NCBI RefSeq assembly: GCF_003026355.1
Contig: NZ_PYON01000021.1
Coordinates: 1-64,000, forward strand
Origin: Photobacterium kishitanii
GTDB taxonomy: Bacteria > Pseudomonadota > Gammaproteobacteria > Enterobacterales > Vibrionaceae
DNA: 64,000 nt
Reading direction: 5' to 3'
Part shown: piece by piece, positions 27,179-37,481 of the stretch
Layout: each line of letters opens with the position of its first letter
How positions within the stretch are numbered: position 1 is the stretch's first letter
Notes under the pieces: model-generated
Told to the model about the DNA's origin: nothing
Databases searched by the model: none
The model's input: the letters and a program-made list of their open reading frames with translations, nothing else
Program-made: the position numbers and the translations under genes

Positions 27179-29326
27179 GTGTCTCGTACTATTATGCTTA
27201 TCCCAGTTGGCGCTGGTGTTGGTCTAACAAGTGTTAGTCTTGGTGTACTTCGTGCAATGGAGCGCAAAGGCGTTCGTGTTTCTTTCTTCAAACCAATCGC
27301 TCAACCACGTCATGGTGACGATCAACCTGATTTAACAACCACGATCATTCGTGCAAATAGCACCATGGAATTGGCTGACCCATTCTCAATGGCAAGCGCT
27401 GAAGAATTGATCCGTAACGATAAAACTGACGTTCTACTTGAAGATATCGTTGCTCGTTTCAAGGCAGCAACAGCTAACGCTGAAGTGGCTCTTATTGAAG
27501 GTCTAGTACCAACACGTAAGCACCCATTTGCTAACCAGATCAACTACGAAATTGCTAAAACATTAGATGCAGAAATCGTATTTGTTGTTTCTCCTGGTAC
27601 AGATAACCCAGCACAACTTAAAGAGCGTATCGAAGTAGCATGTTCTAACTTCGGCGGTATTAAGAACAAGCAAATCTCTGGCGTTATTGTTAACAAACTA
27701 AACGCACCAGTTGATGCTGAAGGTCGTACTCGTCCAGATCTTTCTGAGATCTTTGACGATGTTGAAGGCACTGTTCCTTCAAATGTTGAAATCATGCAAG
27801 TGTTCAACTCTAGCCCTATTCGTGTACTTGGTTGTGCACCTTGGAGCGCAGAGCTAATCGCTACACGTGCAACTGATATTGCTCAGCACCTAAACGCTGA
27901 AATCATCAACGCTGGTGACATCGAAACTCGTCGTATTAAGAGCATCACTTTCTGTGCACGCTCTATCCCTAATATGGTTGAGCACTTCCGTCCAGGTTCA
28001 TTATTAGTAACTTCAGCTGACCGTCCAGACGTTATTGTTGCTGCATGTCTTGCTGCAATGAACGGCGTTGAAATCGGTGCACTATTACTGACTGGTGGTT
28101 ACGATCTACCTAAACCAGTAATGGATCTATGTGAGCGTGCATTCGCAACTGGCCTACCTGTAATGACTGCGCTAGGTAACACTTGGCAGACATCGCTTAA
28201 TCTACAGAGCTTCACGCTAGAAGTACCTGCAGATGATAAAGAGCGCGTAGAGCTAGTTAACGAGTACATGGCAAGCCACATCGATGGTAACTGGATTGAG
28301 TCTCTATCTGAAGGTTCAACTCGTGAGCGTCGTTTAAGCCCACCAGCATTCCGTTACCAGTTAACTGAACTTGCTCGTAAAGCTGCTAAGCGTATCGTTC
28401 TTCCTGAAGGTGATGAGCCACGTACAGTTAAAGCTGCGGCTATCTGTGCTGAGCGCGGTATCGCTGAATGTGTGCTTCTAGGTAACCCAGAACAAATCCG
28501 TCGTGTTGCAGAGCAACAAGGTGTGGTTCTAGGTGCTGGCGTAACTATCATCAACTCTGATGAAGTACGTGAGAACTATGTTGCTCGTTTAGTCGAGCTT
28601 CGTGGCGCAAAAGGTATGACTGATGTTGTAGCACGTGAGAAACTACAAGATTCAGTATTCCTTGGCACAATGATGCTTGAGAATGGCGAAGTTGACGGTC
28701 TTGTTTCAGGTGCGGTTCACACCACAGCGAACACTATCGTTCCTCCATTCCAAATCATCAAGACTGCACCTGATGCGTCTATCGTATCTTCTGTATTCTT
28801 CATGCTACTACCTGACCAAGTATTGGTTTACGGTGACTGTGCGATCAACCCAGATCCAACAGCTGAGCAACTTGCTGAAATCGCTATCCAATCTGCAGAT
28901 TCTGCAAAAGCATTTGGTATCGAACCACGCGTAGCAATGATCTCTTACTCTACTGGTACTTCTGGTAAAGGCGCAGACGTTGATAAAGTACGTGAAGCAA
29001 CTAAACTTGCTCAAGAGAAGCGTCCAGATCTAATCATCGACGGTCCTCTACAGTACGATGCCGCTATCATGGAAAACGTTGCTGCTTCTAAAGCACCAAA
29101 CTCTCCAGTCGCTGGTAAAGCAACTGTGTTTGTATTCCCAGACCTAAACACTGGTAACACAACCTACAAAGCTGTACAACGTTCTGCAGATCTAGTATCT
29201 ATCGGTCCAATGCTTCAAGGCATGCGTAAGCCAGTTAACGACCTTTCTCGTGGCGCACTAGTAGACGATATCGTTTACACAGTTGCACTTACTGCGATTC
29301 AGGCTGAACAAGCTAACGCTAAGTAA
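27179..29326 (+). CDS. pta: Phosphate acetyltransferase
   Basis: 715 residues from GTG 27179, with AGAGGAA seven bases before; E. coli Pta has 714. It converts acetyl-CoA and phosphate to acetyl phosphate. The N-terminal P-loop-type domain begins [17 protein letters not shown], a central DRTGG-like domain follows, and the C-terminal catalytic PTA domain (~390-715) has [26 protein letters not shown] and [13 protein letters not shown]. With ackA it completes acetate production from PflB-derived acetyl-CoA. Strong codon bias; a strong terminator follows. Confidence 0.98.
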   Translation: MSRTIMLIPVGAGVGLTSVSLGVLRAMERKGVRVSFFKPIAQPRHGDDQPDLTTTIIRANSTMELADPFSMASAEELIRNDKTDVLLEDIVARFKAATANAEVALIEGLVPTRKHPFANQINYEIAKTLDAEIVFVVSPGTDNPAQLKERIEVACSNFGGIKNKQISGVIVNKLNAPVDAEGRTRPDLSEIFDDVEGTVPSNVEIMQVFNSSPIRVLGCAPWSAELIATRATDIAQHLNAEIINAGDIETRRIKSITFCARSIPNMVEHFRPGSLLVTSADRPDVIVAACLAAMNGVEIGALLLTGGYDLPKPVMDLCERAFATGLPVMTALGNTWQTSLNLQSFTLEVPADDKERVELVNEYMASHIDGNWIESLSEGSTRERRLSPPAFRYQLTELARKAAKRIVLPEGDEPRTVKAAAICAERGIAECVLLGNPEQIRRVAEQQGVVLGAGVTIINSDEVRENYVARLVELRGAKGMTDVVAREKLQDSVFLGTMMLENGEVDGLVSGAVHTTANTIVPPFQIIKTAPDASIVSSVFFMLLPDQVLVYGDCAINPDPTAEQLAEIAIQSADSAKAFGIEPRVAMISYSTGTSGKGADVDKVREATKLAQEKRPDLIIDGPLQYDAAIMENVAASKAPNSPVAGKATVFVFPDLNTGNTTYKAVQRSADLVSIGPMLQGMRKPVNDLSRGALVDDIVYTVALTAIQAEQANAK

Positions 29327-29350
29327 GTTATTGCTTACTTAACCGTTCTA

Positions 29351-29388
29351 ACGCCCCAGCACGAAAATTTTGTGCTGGGGCGTTTTTT
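29351..29388 (+). terminator. Terminator after pta
   Basis: ACGCCCCAGCAC paired with GTGCTGGGGCGT, perfect 12-bp stem, then six T. Confidence 0.95.
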
Positions 29389-29458
29389 ATTGCTGGCAAC
29401 TGCCAATTTAAGCCTTTATGCTAATTGTCTACTTTATGGTTAAGGACAACCACATAGC

Positions 29459-30220
29459 ATGGATGCACTCAATACATTAGGGCTTTTTGTTGGCTCTTTA
29501 ATTGCAAATACTCTCGCCTCACTCTCTGGTGGTGGCGCAGGATTAATCCAATTTCCACTACTTATTTTTCTCGGCCTTCCCTTTAGTATTGCCCTCGCAA
29601 CCCATAAAATAGCCAGCGTTGCCTTAGGCATTGGTGCCACTGTTAACCATATTCGTAATGGTAACTTGGCATGGAAACTCACCCTTTATGTGATTGTCGT
29701 TGGTACATTTGGCGTCATACTTGGGGCCAACCTCATCCTTTTAATTCCAGTTAAATTTGCCGAAGCCGCGTTAGGCGCACTGATCATTAGCCTTGGTATT
29801 TATTCAGTTACCAGCAAAGAGCTTGGGCAAATATCAGCCCCACAACACCGTAATAGCATTGGGTTTATCATTGGCGCAATTGCCTTATTTATCATTGGTA
29901 TTATCAACGGTTCACTGACTGCTGGCAGTGGTTTATTTGTGACCTTATTCTTAGTGCGCTGGTTTGGGTGCGACTACAAACAAGCGGTTGCTATAACACT
30001 CGTCAGTGTCGGCTTATGCTGGAATGCTATCGGTGCCGTAGCTATCTACCAAGCAGGCGCAACAATTTACTGGCCATGGCTACCGGTGTTATTAGTCGGT
30101 TCATTATGCGGTGGTTATCTCGGCGCGCATCTTGCCCATCAACGCAGTAATCAATTAATTAAACGTTGCTTTGAAGCCTTAACCTTTGTGATTGGCTTTA
30201 AATTATTACTCGATCTTTAA
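29459..30220 (+). CDS. TauE/SafE family permease
   Basis: 253 residues with about eight membrane segments. Two repeated halves begin LSGGGAGLIQFPLLIFLGLP (~20) and INGSLTAGSGLFVTLFLVRWFG (~145), the glycine-rich signatures of the TauE/SafE (sulfite exporter) family. Members export sulfite, sulfoacetate or related small organic acids; the substrate here cannot be told. Shine-Dalgarno AAGGA lies about 11 bases before ATG 29459. It is probably cotranscribed with the SelW-like gene 30 bp downstream. Confidence 0.9.
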   Translation: MDALNTLGLFVGSLIANTLASLSGGGAGLIQFPLLIFLGLPFSIALATHKIASVALGIGATVNHIRNGNLAWKLTLYVIVVGTFGVILGANLILLIPVKFAEAALGALIISLGIYSVTSKELGQISAPQHRNSIGFIIGAIALFIIGIINGSLTAGSGLFVTLFLVRWFGCDYKQAVAITLVSVGLCWNAIGAVAIYQAGATIYWPWLPVLLVGSLCGGYLGAHLAHQRSNQLIKRCFEALTFVIGFKLLLDL

Positions 30221-30250
30221 TAACAGCCATTAGCTCAAGCAGGAATAATC

Positions 30251-30526
30251 ATGAATAAAGCCACTATTGATATTTATTATTGTCGTCAGTGTAATTGGAT
30301 GCTGCGAGCAACATGGATGACCCAAGAATTACTCCATACTTTTAGCGAAGAAATTACCACCATTAGTCTTCATCCAGACACAGGGGGTCGATTTGAAATC
30401 CACTGTAATGGTCAGCTTATTTGGGAACGCAAACGCGATGGTGGTTTTCCTGATGCGAAACAACTTAAACAAAGTATTCGCGATGTGATTGATCCAGAGC
30501 GAGATTTAGGCCATATCGATAGATAG
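30251..30526 (+). CDS. SelT/SelW/SelH family (Rdx) protein
   Basis: 91 residues. A thioredoxin-like Rdx fold with the redox motif CRQC at 11-14 right after the first strand (IDIYYCRQCNWMLRA), GGRFEI in the middle, and the family ending RKRDGGFPDAKQLKQSIRDVI. These are small cytosolic proteins, often selenoproteins in animals; the bacterial ones use Cys and their partner is not known. It has a Shine-Dalgarno AGCAGGAA, and is probably in an operon with the TauE-type permease. Confidence 0.9.
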   Translation: MNKATIDIYYCRQCNWMLRATWMTQELLHTFSEEITTISLHPDTGGRFEIHCNGQLIWERKRDGGFPDAKQLKQSIRDVIDPERDLGHIDR

Positions 30527-30536
30527 CGACTACCAA

Positions 30537-30577
30537 CAAAAAAGCGCATATTCGAATTATCGAGCATGCGCTTTTTT
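30537..30577 (+). terminator. Bidirectional terminator
   Basis: AAAAAGCGCAT paired with ATGCGCTTTTTT plus an inner TCGA/TCGA pairing. It lies between the convergent SelW-like gene and yfcE. Confidence 0.9.
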
Positions 30578-30593
30578 AGCTATTAGTGACACT

Positions 30594-31142
30594 CTAGCTC
30601 AGTACTGTCTGCGCTAAAACTTCATCATCAAAACTTACAACAGCTAAATCATTACCATCAAGCAAACCATAACTCGCGGGTAAACCATTACGTGGGATCG
30701 CGACTGAACCAGGATTAAACACATAGTAATCCCCTTTTAGTTCAGCGACAGGAATATGGGTATGCCCCGAGACAATCACATCACCCGCCATTAACTGAGG
30801 ATGCTTATCAGCATTGTAAATGTGGCCATGGGTTAAAAACAATCGGCGTCCATCGGCTAACATTACCAAGTTATAATCAGCCATCATCGGAAAATCCAAC
30901 AGCATTTGATCAACTTCACTGTCGCAATTACCTCGTACTGCTGTAATGCAAGCAGCATATTGATTAAGTAATTCAGCGACTTTAATCGGATCATAACCTT
31001 CAGGTAAGGCATTTCTTGGGCCATGATTAAGAATATCACCAAGTAAAATAAGATACTTAGCGCCACTTTTTTCAAAAGCCGCAATTGCTTTCTCGGCGCT
31101 GGCTAAGCTGCCGTGAATATCTGATGCAAAAAATAATTTCAT
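30594..31142 (-). CDS. yfcE: Phosphodiesterase YfcE
   Basis: 182 residues, calcineurin-like metallophosphoesterase of the MJ0936/YfcE type. Metal ligands are visible in FFASDIHG (D8, H10), LLGDILNHG, VRGNCDSE, THGHIYN and VSGHTH. E. coli YfcE is a Mn-dependent phosphodiesterase tested on artificial substrates; its natural substrate is unknown. Cytoplasmic. E. coli has yfcE and yfcH near ackA-pta as well, so the placement is conserved. Confidence 0.94.
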   Translation of the reverse strand: MKLFFASDIHGSLASAEKAIAAFEKSGAKYLILLGDILNHGPRNALPEGYDPIKVAELLNQYAACITAVRGNCDSEVDQMLLDFPMMADYNLVMLADGRRLFLTHGHIYNADKHPQLMAGDVIVSGHTHIPVAELKGDYYVFNPGSVAIPRNGLPASYGLLDGNDLAVVSFDDEVLAQTVLS

Positions 31143-31376
31143 TATTAAGCCCAGCCAAAATCATAAATATATCGGCTCAGTCTACGTGAGCATTTACCAA
31201 AAAACCATGCTCGTTCCTAATAGAGCATCACAATATCTCTGTCCATGCTATCGTATTAATCCACATCATTTATACTGTGAAGTAACAATCATAGGAGAGC
31301 ATTATCTTTGACTCTTACTTGCTTCCCTACCACGTTAATTTAAGATGATAGACTAATAGCATAAGGGAGTAGCTCG

Positions 31377-32279
31377 ATGAATATCTTAGTGACAGGCGCA
31401 ACAGGACTGATTGGCAAAGCATTACTGCCACATTTAAATCACGATGCAATTACGGTACTTAGCCGTAACCCAACGCGCGCCTATCAAAGCTTGGGTCATC
31501 ATATTCATGCTATTGATTCACTTGATAATCTCGAAAACTTAGATCAATTTGATGTGGTAATTAATCTCGCTGGCGAACCAATTATGGGCAAACGTTGGAG
31601 TGATAACCAAAAAAGTATCATTCAACATAGCCGCTGGGATCTCACTCAACAACTGGTTGATAAAATAAATAATGGCACCAATCCTCCCCACACTTTCATC
31701 AGTGGCTCTGCTGTTGGCATTTATGGTGATAATCAAGATAAGTCGATTGATGAAACAACCCCGATTACGGTTAACGATAATGATTTTTCCCAACAAGTCT
31801 GTTTACGCTGGGAGCAAATAGCCTTACAAGCGCAATCAACTCAAACTCGAGTATGTATTCTAAGAACTGGTATAGTACTAACAAAACAAGGTGGCGCATT
31901 AGCAAAAATGCTGTTGCCTTACCAACTAGGGCTTGGCGGAAAAATCGGCGCAGGTAACCAATATTTTCCTTGGATCCACCTCCACGATATGATCAAAGGC
32001 ATTTTATTTGTGCTCAATCATGCTGACGCACAAGGGGTGTTTAACTTTACAGCACCTAACCCTGTGACCAATAAAGCCTTTAGCCAAACACTCGCGACTA
32101 CCCTTAAAAGGCCGCACTTTTTATGTACCCCTGCATGGGTATTAAAATTAGGGTTAGGGGAATCATCACAACTATTACTTGATAGCCAACGAGCATTGCC
32201 AAATAAGCTTCTGGCCGAAGGGTTTCATTTTAGCTTCCCAAGCATTGAGCAAGCATTGAAACAAACCTTGTGTGATTGA
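31377..32279 (+). CDS. yfcH: TIGR01777 family epimerase-like protein YfcH
   Basis: 300 residues, extended SDR superfamily. The Rossmann motif VTGATGLIGKALLPHL is at the N-terminus, then INLAGEPIMGKRW and the active-site region SAVGIYGD. The C-terminal DUF1731-like end is GEGSS-type (LGLGESSQLLLDSQRALPNKLL). Annotated as a nucleotide-sugar epimerase by homology, but the substrate is unknown. Shine-Dalgarno AAGGGAG lies seven bases before ATG 31377. It diverges from yfcE. Confidence 0.93.
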   Translation: MNILVTGATGLIGKALLPHLNHDAITVLSRNPTRAYQSLGHHIHAIDSLDNLENLDQFDVVINLAGEPIMGKRWSDNQKSIIQHSRWDLTQQLVDKINNGTNPPHTFISGSAVGIYGDNQDKSIDETTPITVNDNDFSQQVCLRWEQIALQAQSTQTRVCILRTGIVLTKQGGALAKMLLPYQLGLGGKIGAGNQYFPWIHLHDMIKGILFVLNHADAQGVFNFTAPNPVTNKAFSQTLATTLKRPHFLCTPAWVLKLGLGESSQLLLDSQRALPNKLLAEGFHFSFPSIEQALKQTLCD

Positions 32280-32431
32280 TTAAATATGTTAGTACAAGCA
32301 AAGTAGGACTGATTAACAGCCCTATCGAGTAATAAATCTATAATAAATTCATCAAATATTAGGCCTAAAGATCTTGCCATAATTGCTTTCAACCAATAAC
32401 ATACATAACAAATACAACATTTGAGTTTATT

Positions 32432-32587
32432 ATGTTAGATCTAACCAATCCTACCGTTATTAAATCTCTTATATTTTTAAGTATTGAATCTATCGTTTTG
32501 ATTTTAATGGTATCACTACCTATTTTATTAACATCAGCACTAATTATTAAAAATATTCGATCTTTTTTAATTCAAACAAATAAATGA
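32432..32587 (+). CDS. Small hypothetical membrane protein, 51 residues
   Basis: ORF MLDLTNPTVIKSLIFL... with one or two hydrophobic helices (residues ~12-40) and a basic end. The pattern SIVLILMVSLPILLTSALII vaguely resembles the first helix of FliQ/SctS export proteins, but that is not enough to assign it. The ribosome binding site is weak. It fills the only space between yfcH and the convergent ybbP. Could be spurious. Confidence 0.35.
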   Translation: MLDLTNPTVIKSLIFLSIESIVLILMVSLPILLTSALIIKNIRSFLIQTNK

Positions 32588-32602
32588 GTCTCACCAACTT
32601 AA

Positions 32603-35080
32603 TCACCGCAACGGCAACAGCAACTTCTTAATCTGCGACCGCGACACCAGATACACCAGCCCAATAGCAAGCATAGGTAAACCAAACCACATCAGTGGGT
32701 GCAAGCTAAACGGTAACTCAAAACCTTTGACCACCAGCAAGCCCACCACAAATTCAGCCCCAACTGCAGCTATCACACCAGCGAGTAATGCGATAATGCC
32801 GTATTCAAACCACAAGGTCGCAGCAATACGTTTTCGACTGGCGCCTAACGTTCGGTATAACTGAATTTCCGTTTGGCGATCTGAAATACTCAGTCGTAAT
32901 AGAGTCATAATCAGCAATAAACCACTGACAACGCCTAAGCCTGCAAGCACCGTCAACGACCAGCTCACTTGGGCTAATAAGCCTTGAATACGGGTTGCCA
33001 TCATCCGTAAATCAAGCACACTCACGGTTGGGTACTGGCTAGCTAAAGTATTTAATAATTCGCTTTGTTGCTCGCTAACACGGAAACTCACTAACCCTGT
33101 CGCAGGGAATGTCTGCAACACATCTGGCGTGAATATGAAATAAAAATTTGGCTTCATGTTACGCCATTCGACATCACGAATACTGTTAGCAATAGCAGTA
33201 AACTCTAACCCGCCGACCGTAAATGTTAGCTTATCGCCGACGTTAATATGTAGACGTTTGGCAATTCCAGATTCCACTGATACGCCAGCTTTATCACCCC
33301 ATTGCCCTTCAGTCACCACATTATGGCTTGGCAGTTCATCTGCCCAAGTGAAGTTAAGCTCACGCCTTAATGCTGGATCTTTTTGTTCATTATTAATCTC
33401 ACTGTTTGTTTCGACTTGCTCTGTTGCTGTTGGTGAGGAGTAAAAATGTTTATCATTAATTGCCACTAACCGCCCACGCGTCACCGGATAAGCTTCAGAG
33501 CGGATTAATTTGGCATTATCTAAATAAGTTAAATAGCCTTGCTGTTGCTCTGGAGCAATATTAAGCGCAAACACATTTGGTGCATCAGCAGGTAACGTAT
33601 TTTTCCAATCTGTGAGTAACTCATTACGTAATAGCCCAATCACAGCAAGCAACATCAATGAGCAAGTTAACGCTACCAACTGAGCCGCAGTTTTAGCTTT
33701 ACTGCGATTGACACGGCTTAGCGCTAAGCTATAAGCGGCACCTAATTTCAATTTTTGTAATAAAACGATAGCAGCGCCCCCCACTAACGTTAACACCACC
33801 AGTAACGCTGCGATGCCACCTAGAGTTAACCACACAAACATATTACTGCCGATCCATAATATTGCCGCCAATACAGGAAAAAGTAGTAATAACCACGGTA
33901 AACGAATCGATGTAGACTCGATGGTTGATGCTTGTATTGAATTATTCGCCGATGTTTGCACTAACCGTGACAACGGTATCCCTAATGCAGGTAATGCAAT
34001 TAACAGCGCCACCGATAAACTGATTCCTAATGGCGCAAATCCCATTGTTGGTAACTGCTCCGGCAATAGATTTTGTAAGGGGTAACGCAATAACCACTCT
34101 AGCCCAACTCCTAACGTTAAACCGATAACTATCGCCACCATAAACACCAACCCGATTTGAGTTAACAACCAGCGCCATAAAAAACCTTTCGTCGCACCAA
34201 GGCTTTTCATCATTGCCACCGCAGTTTTACGAGTAACAGCATAATGTTGACAAGTAAGCACTAAGGTCGCCGCAGCCATTAACACCACTAGCACTAAGGT
34301 AAGCGATAAATATTGACGCGCACGCTCAATAAAATCCCCACTGCGTCCTGCATCATTTTCAGTTAACCACCGTTGGCTTGGGGTTAGAGTGAACCGCTGA
34401 CGAATATTCTCTAATGCCTTATCTGAACCAGAGAAATAATAACGATAGCTGATTCGACTACCGAGCTGAATTCCCCCCACGGCTGCGATATCTTGCTGAT
34501 GGATCAAAACAGTTGGCATTTGACTAAAAGGATTAAACGATAACTCAGGATCTTGACGAATACGTCCACTTACTTTGAGCTCCGCATCACCTAACATCAA
34601 CACATCGCCAATATTAATATCTAATAATGAAAATAACCGTTCCTCCAGCCATAATTCATTTGGGTTAACATGCTGCGGTAATAATTTTTTAGCTGCAGGT
34701 TGAAGGGTTAATTGACCTCGTAATGGAAAACTCGAATCGATGGCTTTTACACTGACTAATTGCATACCATTATCACTAAATGCCATGGTGCCAAAACGGG
34801 TTTGTTGTGACATCTGTACTGCATCGGTTTGGATCGCTTTAAACTGTGAGCTATAAACGGGCTGCGAAGAAACTAACACCATATCAGCAGCCAGCGCTGA
34901 TCGTCCTTGATCAACAATGATCGCTTCAACTCGACTAACTAAAGCTGATAACGCAAACACACAAGCAATAATTAAGCTCAAAGCTAAAGTAACTAACCAC
35001 AATTGACCTTGGCTAATTTCACGCCACGCCCACCGTACAATAAATGATCTTTTAGTCGCCATAATTGAAAGATTAGACAT
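32603..35080 (-). CDS. ybbP: ABC transporter permease YbbP
   Basis: 825 residues. MacB/FtsX-type permease: an N-terminal helix (~20-45), a large periplasmic region, an FtsX domain with three helices (~250-380), further helices (~395-480), a second periplasmic region and a second three-helix FtsX domain at the C-terminus (~690-815). The ATPase partner ybbA overlaps it by 8 bases upstream. YbbAP-type complexes are thought to extract lipids or proteins from the inner membrane, often with a TesA-like hydrolase encoded next to them, as here. Confidence 0.93.
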   Translation of the reverse strand: MSNLSIMATKRSFIVRWAWREISQGQLWLVTLALSLIIACVFALSALVSRVEAIIVDQGRSALAADMVLVSSQPVYSSQFKAIQTDAVQMSQQTRFGTMAFSDNGMQLVSVKAIDSSFPLRGQLTLQPAAKKLLPQHVNPNELWLEERLFSLLDINIGDVLMLGDAELKVSGRIRQDPELSFNPFSQMPTVLIHQQDIAAVGGIQLGSRISYRYYFSGSDKALENIRQRFTLTPSQRWLTENDAGRSGDFIERARQYLSLTLVLVVLMAAATLVLTCQHYAVTRKTAVAMMKSLGATKGFLWRWLLTQIGLVFMVAIVIGLTLGVGLEWLLRYPLQNLLPEQLPTMGFAPLGISLSVALLIALPALGIPLSRLVQTSANNSIQASTIESTSIRLPWLLLLFPVLAAILWIGSNMFVWLTLGGIAALLVVLTLVGGAAIVLLQKLKLGAAYSLALSRVNRSKAKTAAQLVALTCSLMLLAVIGLLRNELLTDWKNTLPADAPNVFALNIAPEQQQGYLTYLDNAKLIRSEAYPVTRGRLVAINDKHFYSSPTATEQVETNSEINNEQKDPALRRELNFTWADELPSHNVVTEGQWGDKAGVSVESGIAKRLHINVGDKLTFTVGGLEFTAIANSIRDVEWRNMKPNFYFIFTPDVLQTFPATGLVSFRVSEQQSELLNTLASQYPTVSVLDLRMMATRIQGLLAQVSWSLTVLAGLGVVSGLLLIMTLLRLSISDRQTEIQLYRTLGASRKRIAATLWFEYGIIALLAGVIAAVGAEFVVGLLVVKGFELPFSLHPLMWFGLPMLAIGLVYLVSRSQIKKLLLPLR

Positions 35081-35771
35081 CGCGTTCTTCCCTGCTTACT
35101 TCCTTATTTAATACGCCGTTATCTAACCGCATGACCCGATCACAACGTGCAGCTAACACATCATCATGGGTCACTAATACCAGTGTAGTACCACTGTCCC
35201 GATTAAGTTCAAACAACAACTCAATGATCATCGCCGCAGTTTGTTGATCTAAATTACCCGTAGGTTCATCAGCAAACAGAATTTTAGGTTTGATCATAAA
35301 TGCCCGCGCTAATGCCACCCGTTGTTGCTCGCCACCGGATAATTGGCTTGGCAAATGGGTTTCTCGTCCTTGCAAGCCGACCACGGCTAACAATTGTTTA
35401 CCGCGTTCAATATCAATATCCTGATTTTTAATTAAACACGGTAAAGTGACATTTTCTAATGCGGTTAAGGTTGGCAGCAATAAGAAGTTTTGAAATACAA
35501 ATCCAATTGATTCACTACGTAATAGTGCTCGTTGCTCATCATTCAATTGATTAAGACAATGACCTAATAATTCAATCTCTCCCGTTGTCGCAACATCTAA
35601 CCCCGCCAGTAAAGTCATCAGAGTTGATTTACCAGCGCCAGATACTCCCACTAACGCAATTGACTCTCCTTGCTCGACCTCAAGTGAAACATCCTGCAGA
35701 ATAGTCATCGACGACAAGGCTGTCGTAACCTGTTTAGAGACAGAATGTGCTTTTATTACGGAGATTGACAT
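35073..35771 (-). CDS. ybbA: ABC transporter ATP-binding protein YbbA
   Basis: 232 residues. Walker [10 protein letters not shown] (~43-51), Q-loop [12 protein letters not shown], signature [14 protein letters not shown], Walker [13 protein letters not shown] and switch histidine VTHDD: a complete LolD/MacB-type ATPase. ATG 35771 has an AAAGGA Shine-Dalgarno that lies inside the start of the divergent tesA. The two start codons share the palindrome CATG. It drives the YbbP permease. Confidence 0.95.
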   Translation of the reverse strand: MSISVIKAHSVSKQVTTALSSMTILQDVSLEVEQGESIALVGVSGAGKSTLMTLLAGLDVATTGEIELLGHCLNQLNDEQRALLRSESIGFVFQNFLLLPTLTALENVTLPCLIKNQDIDIERGKQLLAVVGLQGRETHLPSQLSGGEQQRVALARAFMIKPKILFADEPTGNLDQQTAAMIIELLFELNRDSGTTLVLVTHDDVLAARCDRVMRLDNGVLNKEVSREERDV

Positions 35772-36384
35772 GATACGAATCCTTTCATTAATAATGCTGT
35801 TATTTTCCTCAACAGCATTTAGTCAAACACTATTAGTCTTAGGCGATAGCTTAAGTGCTGGCTATCAAATGCCTGCGGATAAAAGTTGGCCAACACTACT
35901 ACCAGAAATATTAGCCCAACAATCCCAACCGACTACAGTCATCAATGCCAGTATCTCCGGCGATACCAGTGGTAACGGTCTAGCGCGTCTTCCCCAGTTA
36001 CTCACGCAATATAAGCCAGATGTAGTATTAATCGAACTAGGGGCCAATGATGGTTTACGCGGCTTTGCACCTAAAATATTACGCAATAATTTAAGCCAAA
36101 TAATCACTTTAATTAAAAAAGTGGGATCACAGCCGTTATTAATGCAAATTGAAATCCCACCGAACTATGGCAAACGCTATACCGAATTATTTAGTAATAC
36201 TTACCCTAACCTGAGCCAATCGTTTAATGTACCGCTATTGCCTTTTTTTCTTATCGATATCATTGTTAAACCTCAGTTGATGATGAAAGATGGACTTCAT
36301 CCAACAGCTGAAGCACAACCACTTATTGCACAATTTATGGCTCAACAACTTAAACCCTATCTCAACAAGGAAAGCGTACAGTGA
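35770..36384 (+). CDS. tesA: Multifunctional acyl-CoA thioesterase/lysophospholipase TesA
   Basis: 204 residues. SGNH-hydrolase: signal peptide (1-~18), block I LVLGDSLSAGYQMP with the catalytic serine, the glycine block (ISGDTSGNGLARLPQ), block III GANDGLRG and block V DGLHPTAEAQ with Asp and His. It is a periplasmic esterase, thioesterase and lysophospholipase. GGAG lies six bases before ATG 35770, inside the ybbA 5' end. Its stop overlaps the next gene (GTGA). Confidence 0.95.
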   Translation: MIRILSLIMLLFSSTAFSQTLLVLGDSLSAGYQMPADKSWPTLLPEILAQQSQPTTVINASISGDTSGNGLARLPQLLTQYKPDVVLIELGANDGLRGFAPKILRNNLSQIITLIKKVGSQPLLMQIEIPPNYGKRYTELFSNTYPNLSQSFNVPLLPFFLIDIIVKPQLMMKDGLHPTAEAQPLIAQFMAQQLKPYLNKESVQ

Positions 36385-37208
36385 CACAATCTATTTTAAT
36401 TACAGGCTGTAGTTCTGGTATTGGCTATTACTGCGCTGCCGAACTCAATAAGCTAGGTTATAACGTGATCGCCAGTTGCCGCCAACTACGTGATGTTGAA
36501 CGGTTAAATAATCAAGGAATCAATTGTATTCAACTTGATCTTAACTGCTCTGAATCCATTGATCGCGGCCTAAAACAAGCATTAGTGCTGGCTAATGGCC
36601 AATTAGATATGTTATTTAACAACGCAGCTTACGGGCAACCGGGAGCATTAGAGGATTTACCAACAGACGCATTACGCGCCCAATTTGAAACTAACTTTTT
36701 TGGTTGGCATCAACTTACTCGACTTGTGATCCCACTGATGCTGCAACAAGGCCACGGCAAAATCATTCAAAATAGTTCAGTACTAGGTTTAGTCGCGATG
36801 AAATATCGTGGGGCATATAACGCCAGTAAATTTGCCCTTGAAGGTTATACTGATACTCTCCGATTAGAACTTGCCCACACTCCAATCAAGATTGCCTTAA
36901 TAGAACCAGGGCCAATTGAAAGCCATTTTCGACAAAATGCTAAGCAACAATTTGAACAACATATTGATATTAACCACTCACGCCATCAAGCCGCTTATCA
37001 ACAAACATTACATCGATTAGGCTCATCTAGCCCTAATAATAAGTTCACTTTAGGCCCTGAAGCTGTATTTAAGCAAGTGTTAGCTATAATTAACAGCAAG
37101 CACCCAAAAGCACGTTATTACGTTACTCAACCAACTCATATTTTTGGTTTTCTTCGCCGTATATTGCCAACAAAGTGGTTAGATAAACTACTAATAAAGA
37201 GTAATTAG
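36381..37208 (+). CDS. ybbO: SDR family oxidoreductase YbbO
   Basis: 275 residues from GTG 36381, which overlaps the tesA stop as GTGA; AAGGAAAG is the ribosome binding site. Classical short-chain dehydrogenase: cofactor loop TGCSSGIGYYCA, NNAAYGQPG, catalytic Ser in QNSSVLGLV and YNASK (Tyr, Lys). E. coli YbbO is an NADP-dependent aldehyde reductase acting on fatty aldehydes. Cotranscription with tesA suggests a link to acyl chains. Confidence 0.94.
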   Translation: MTQSILITGCSSGIGYYCAAELNKLGYNVIASCRQLRDVERLNNQGINCIQLDLNCSESIDRGLKQALVLANGQLDMLFNNAAYGQPGALEDLPTDALRAQFETNFFGWHQLTRLVIPLMLQQGHGKIIQNSSVLGLVAMKYRGAYNASKFALEGYTDTLRLELAHTPIKIALIEPGPIESHFRQNAKQQFEQHIDINHSRHQAAYQQTLHRLGSSSPNNKFTLGPEAVFKQVLAIINSKHPKARYYVTQPTHIFGFLRRILPTKWLDKLLIKSN

Positions 37209-37217
37209 TCAAATATA

Positions 37218-37253
37218 GGCCATAATAGCAGCGTTTATTATGGCTGATTTTTT
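37218..37253 (+). terminator. Terminator after ybbO
   Basis: GCCATAATA paired with TATTATGGC, then GATTTTTT. Confidence 0.8.
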
Positions 37254-37481
37254 CGGTTATTTTCAAATGACATGGTGATAAAAACAACAACTGAAAATTC
37301 AATATCGGTATATCTCCCTAATTTAAGCTCTTAAAGTTAAATAAATAGCCTTTAAATCGATATAACCTCACCTCCACTACAAAAACCATAATAACGTCAC
37401 ATTAGTGTCACAATAAAGCGCTACAGTAGCTTTAAGTCAAAAGACTCATATCATCATAAACTTTCTTATCTGAGGTGTAGT

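Noticed and set aside
32432..32587. Type III secretion (SctS) gene fragment
   Set aside because: Only a hydrophobic pattern is shared, with no other secretion gene nearby; kept only as a low-confidence hypothetical ORF.
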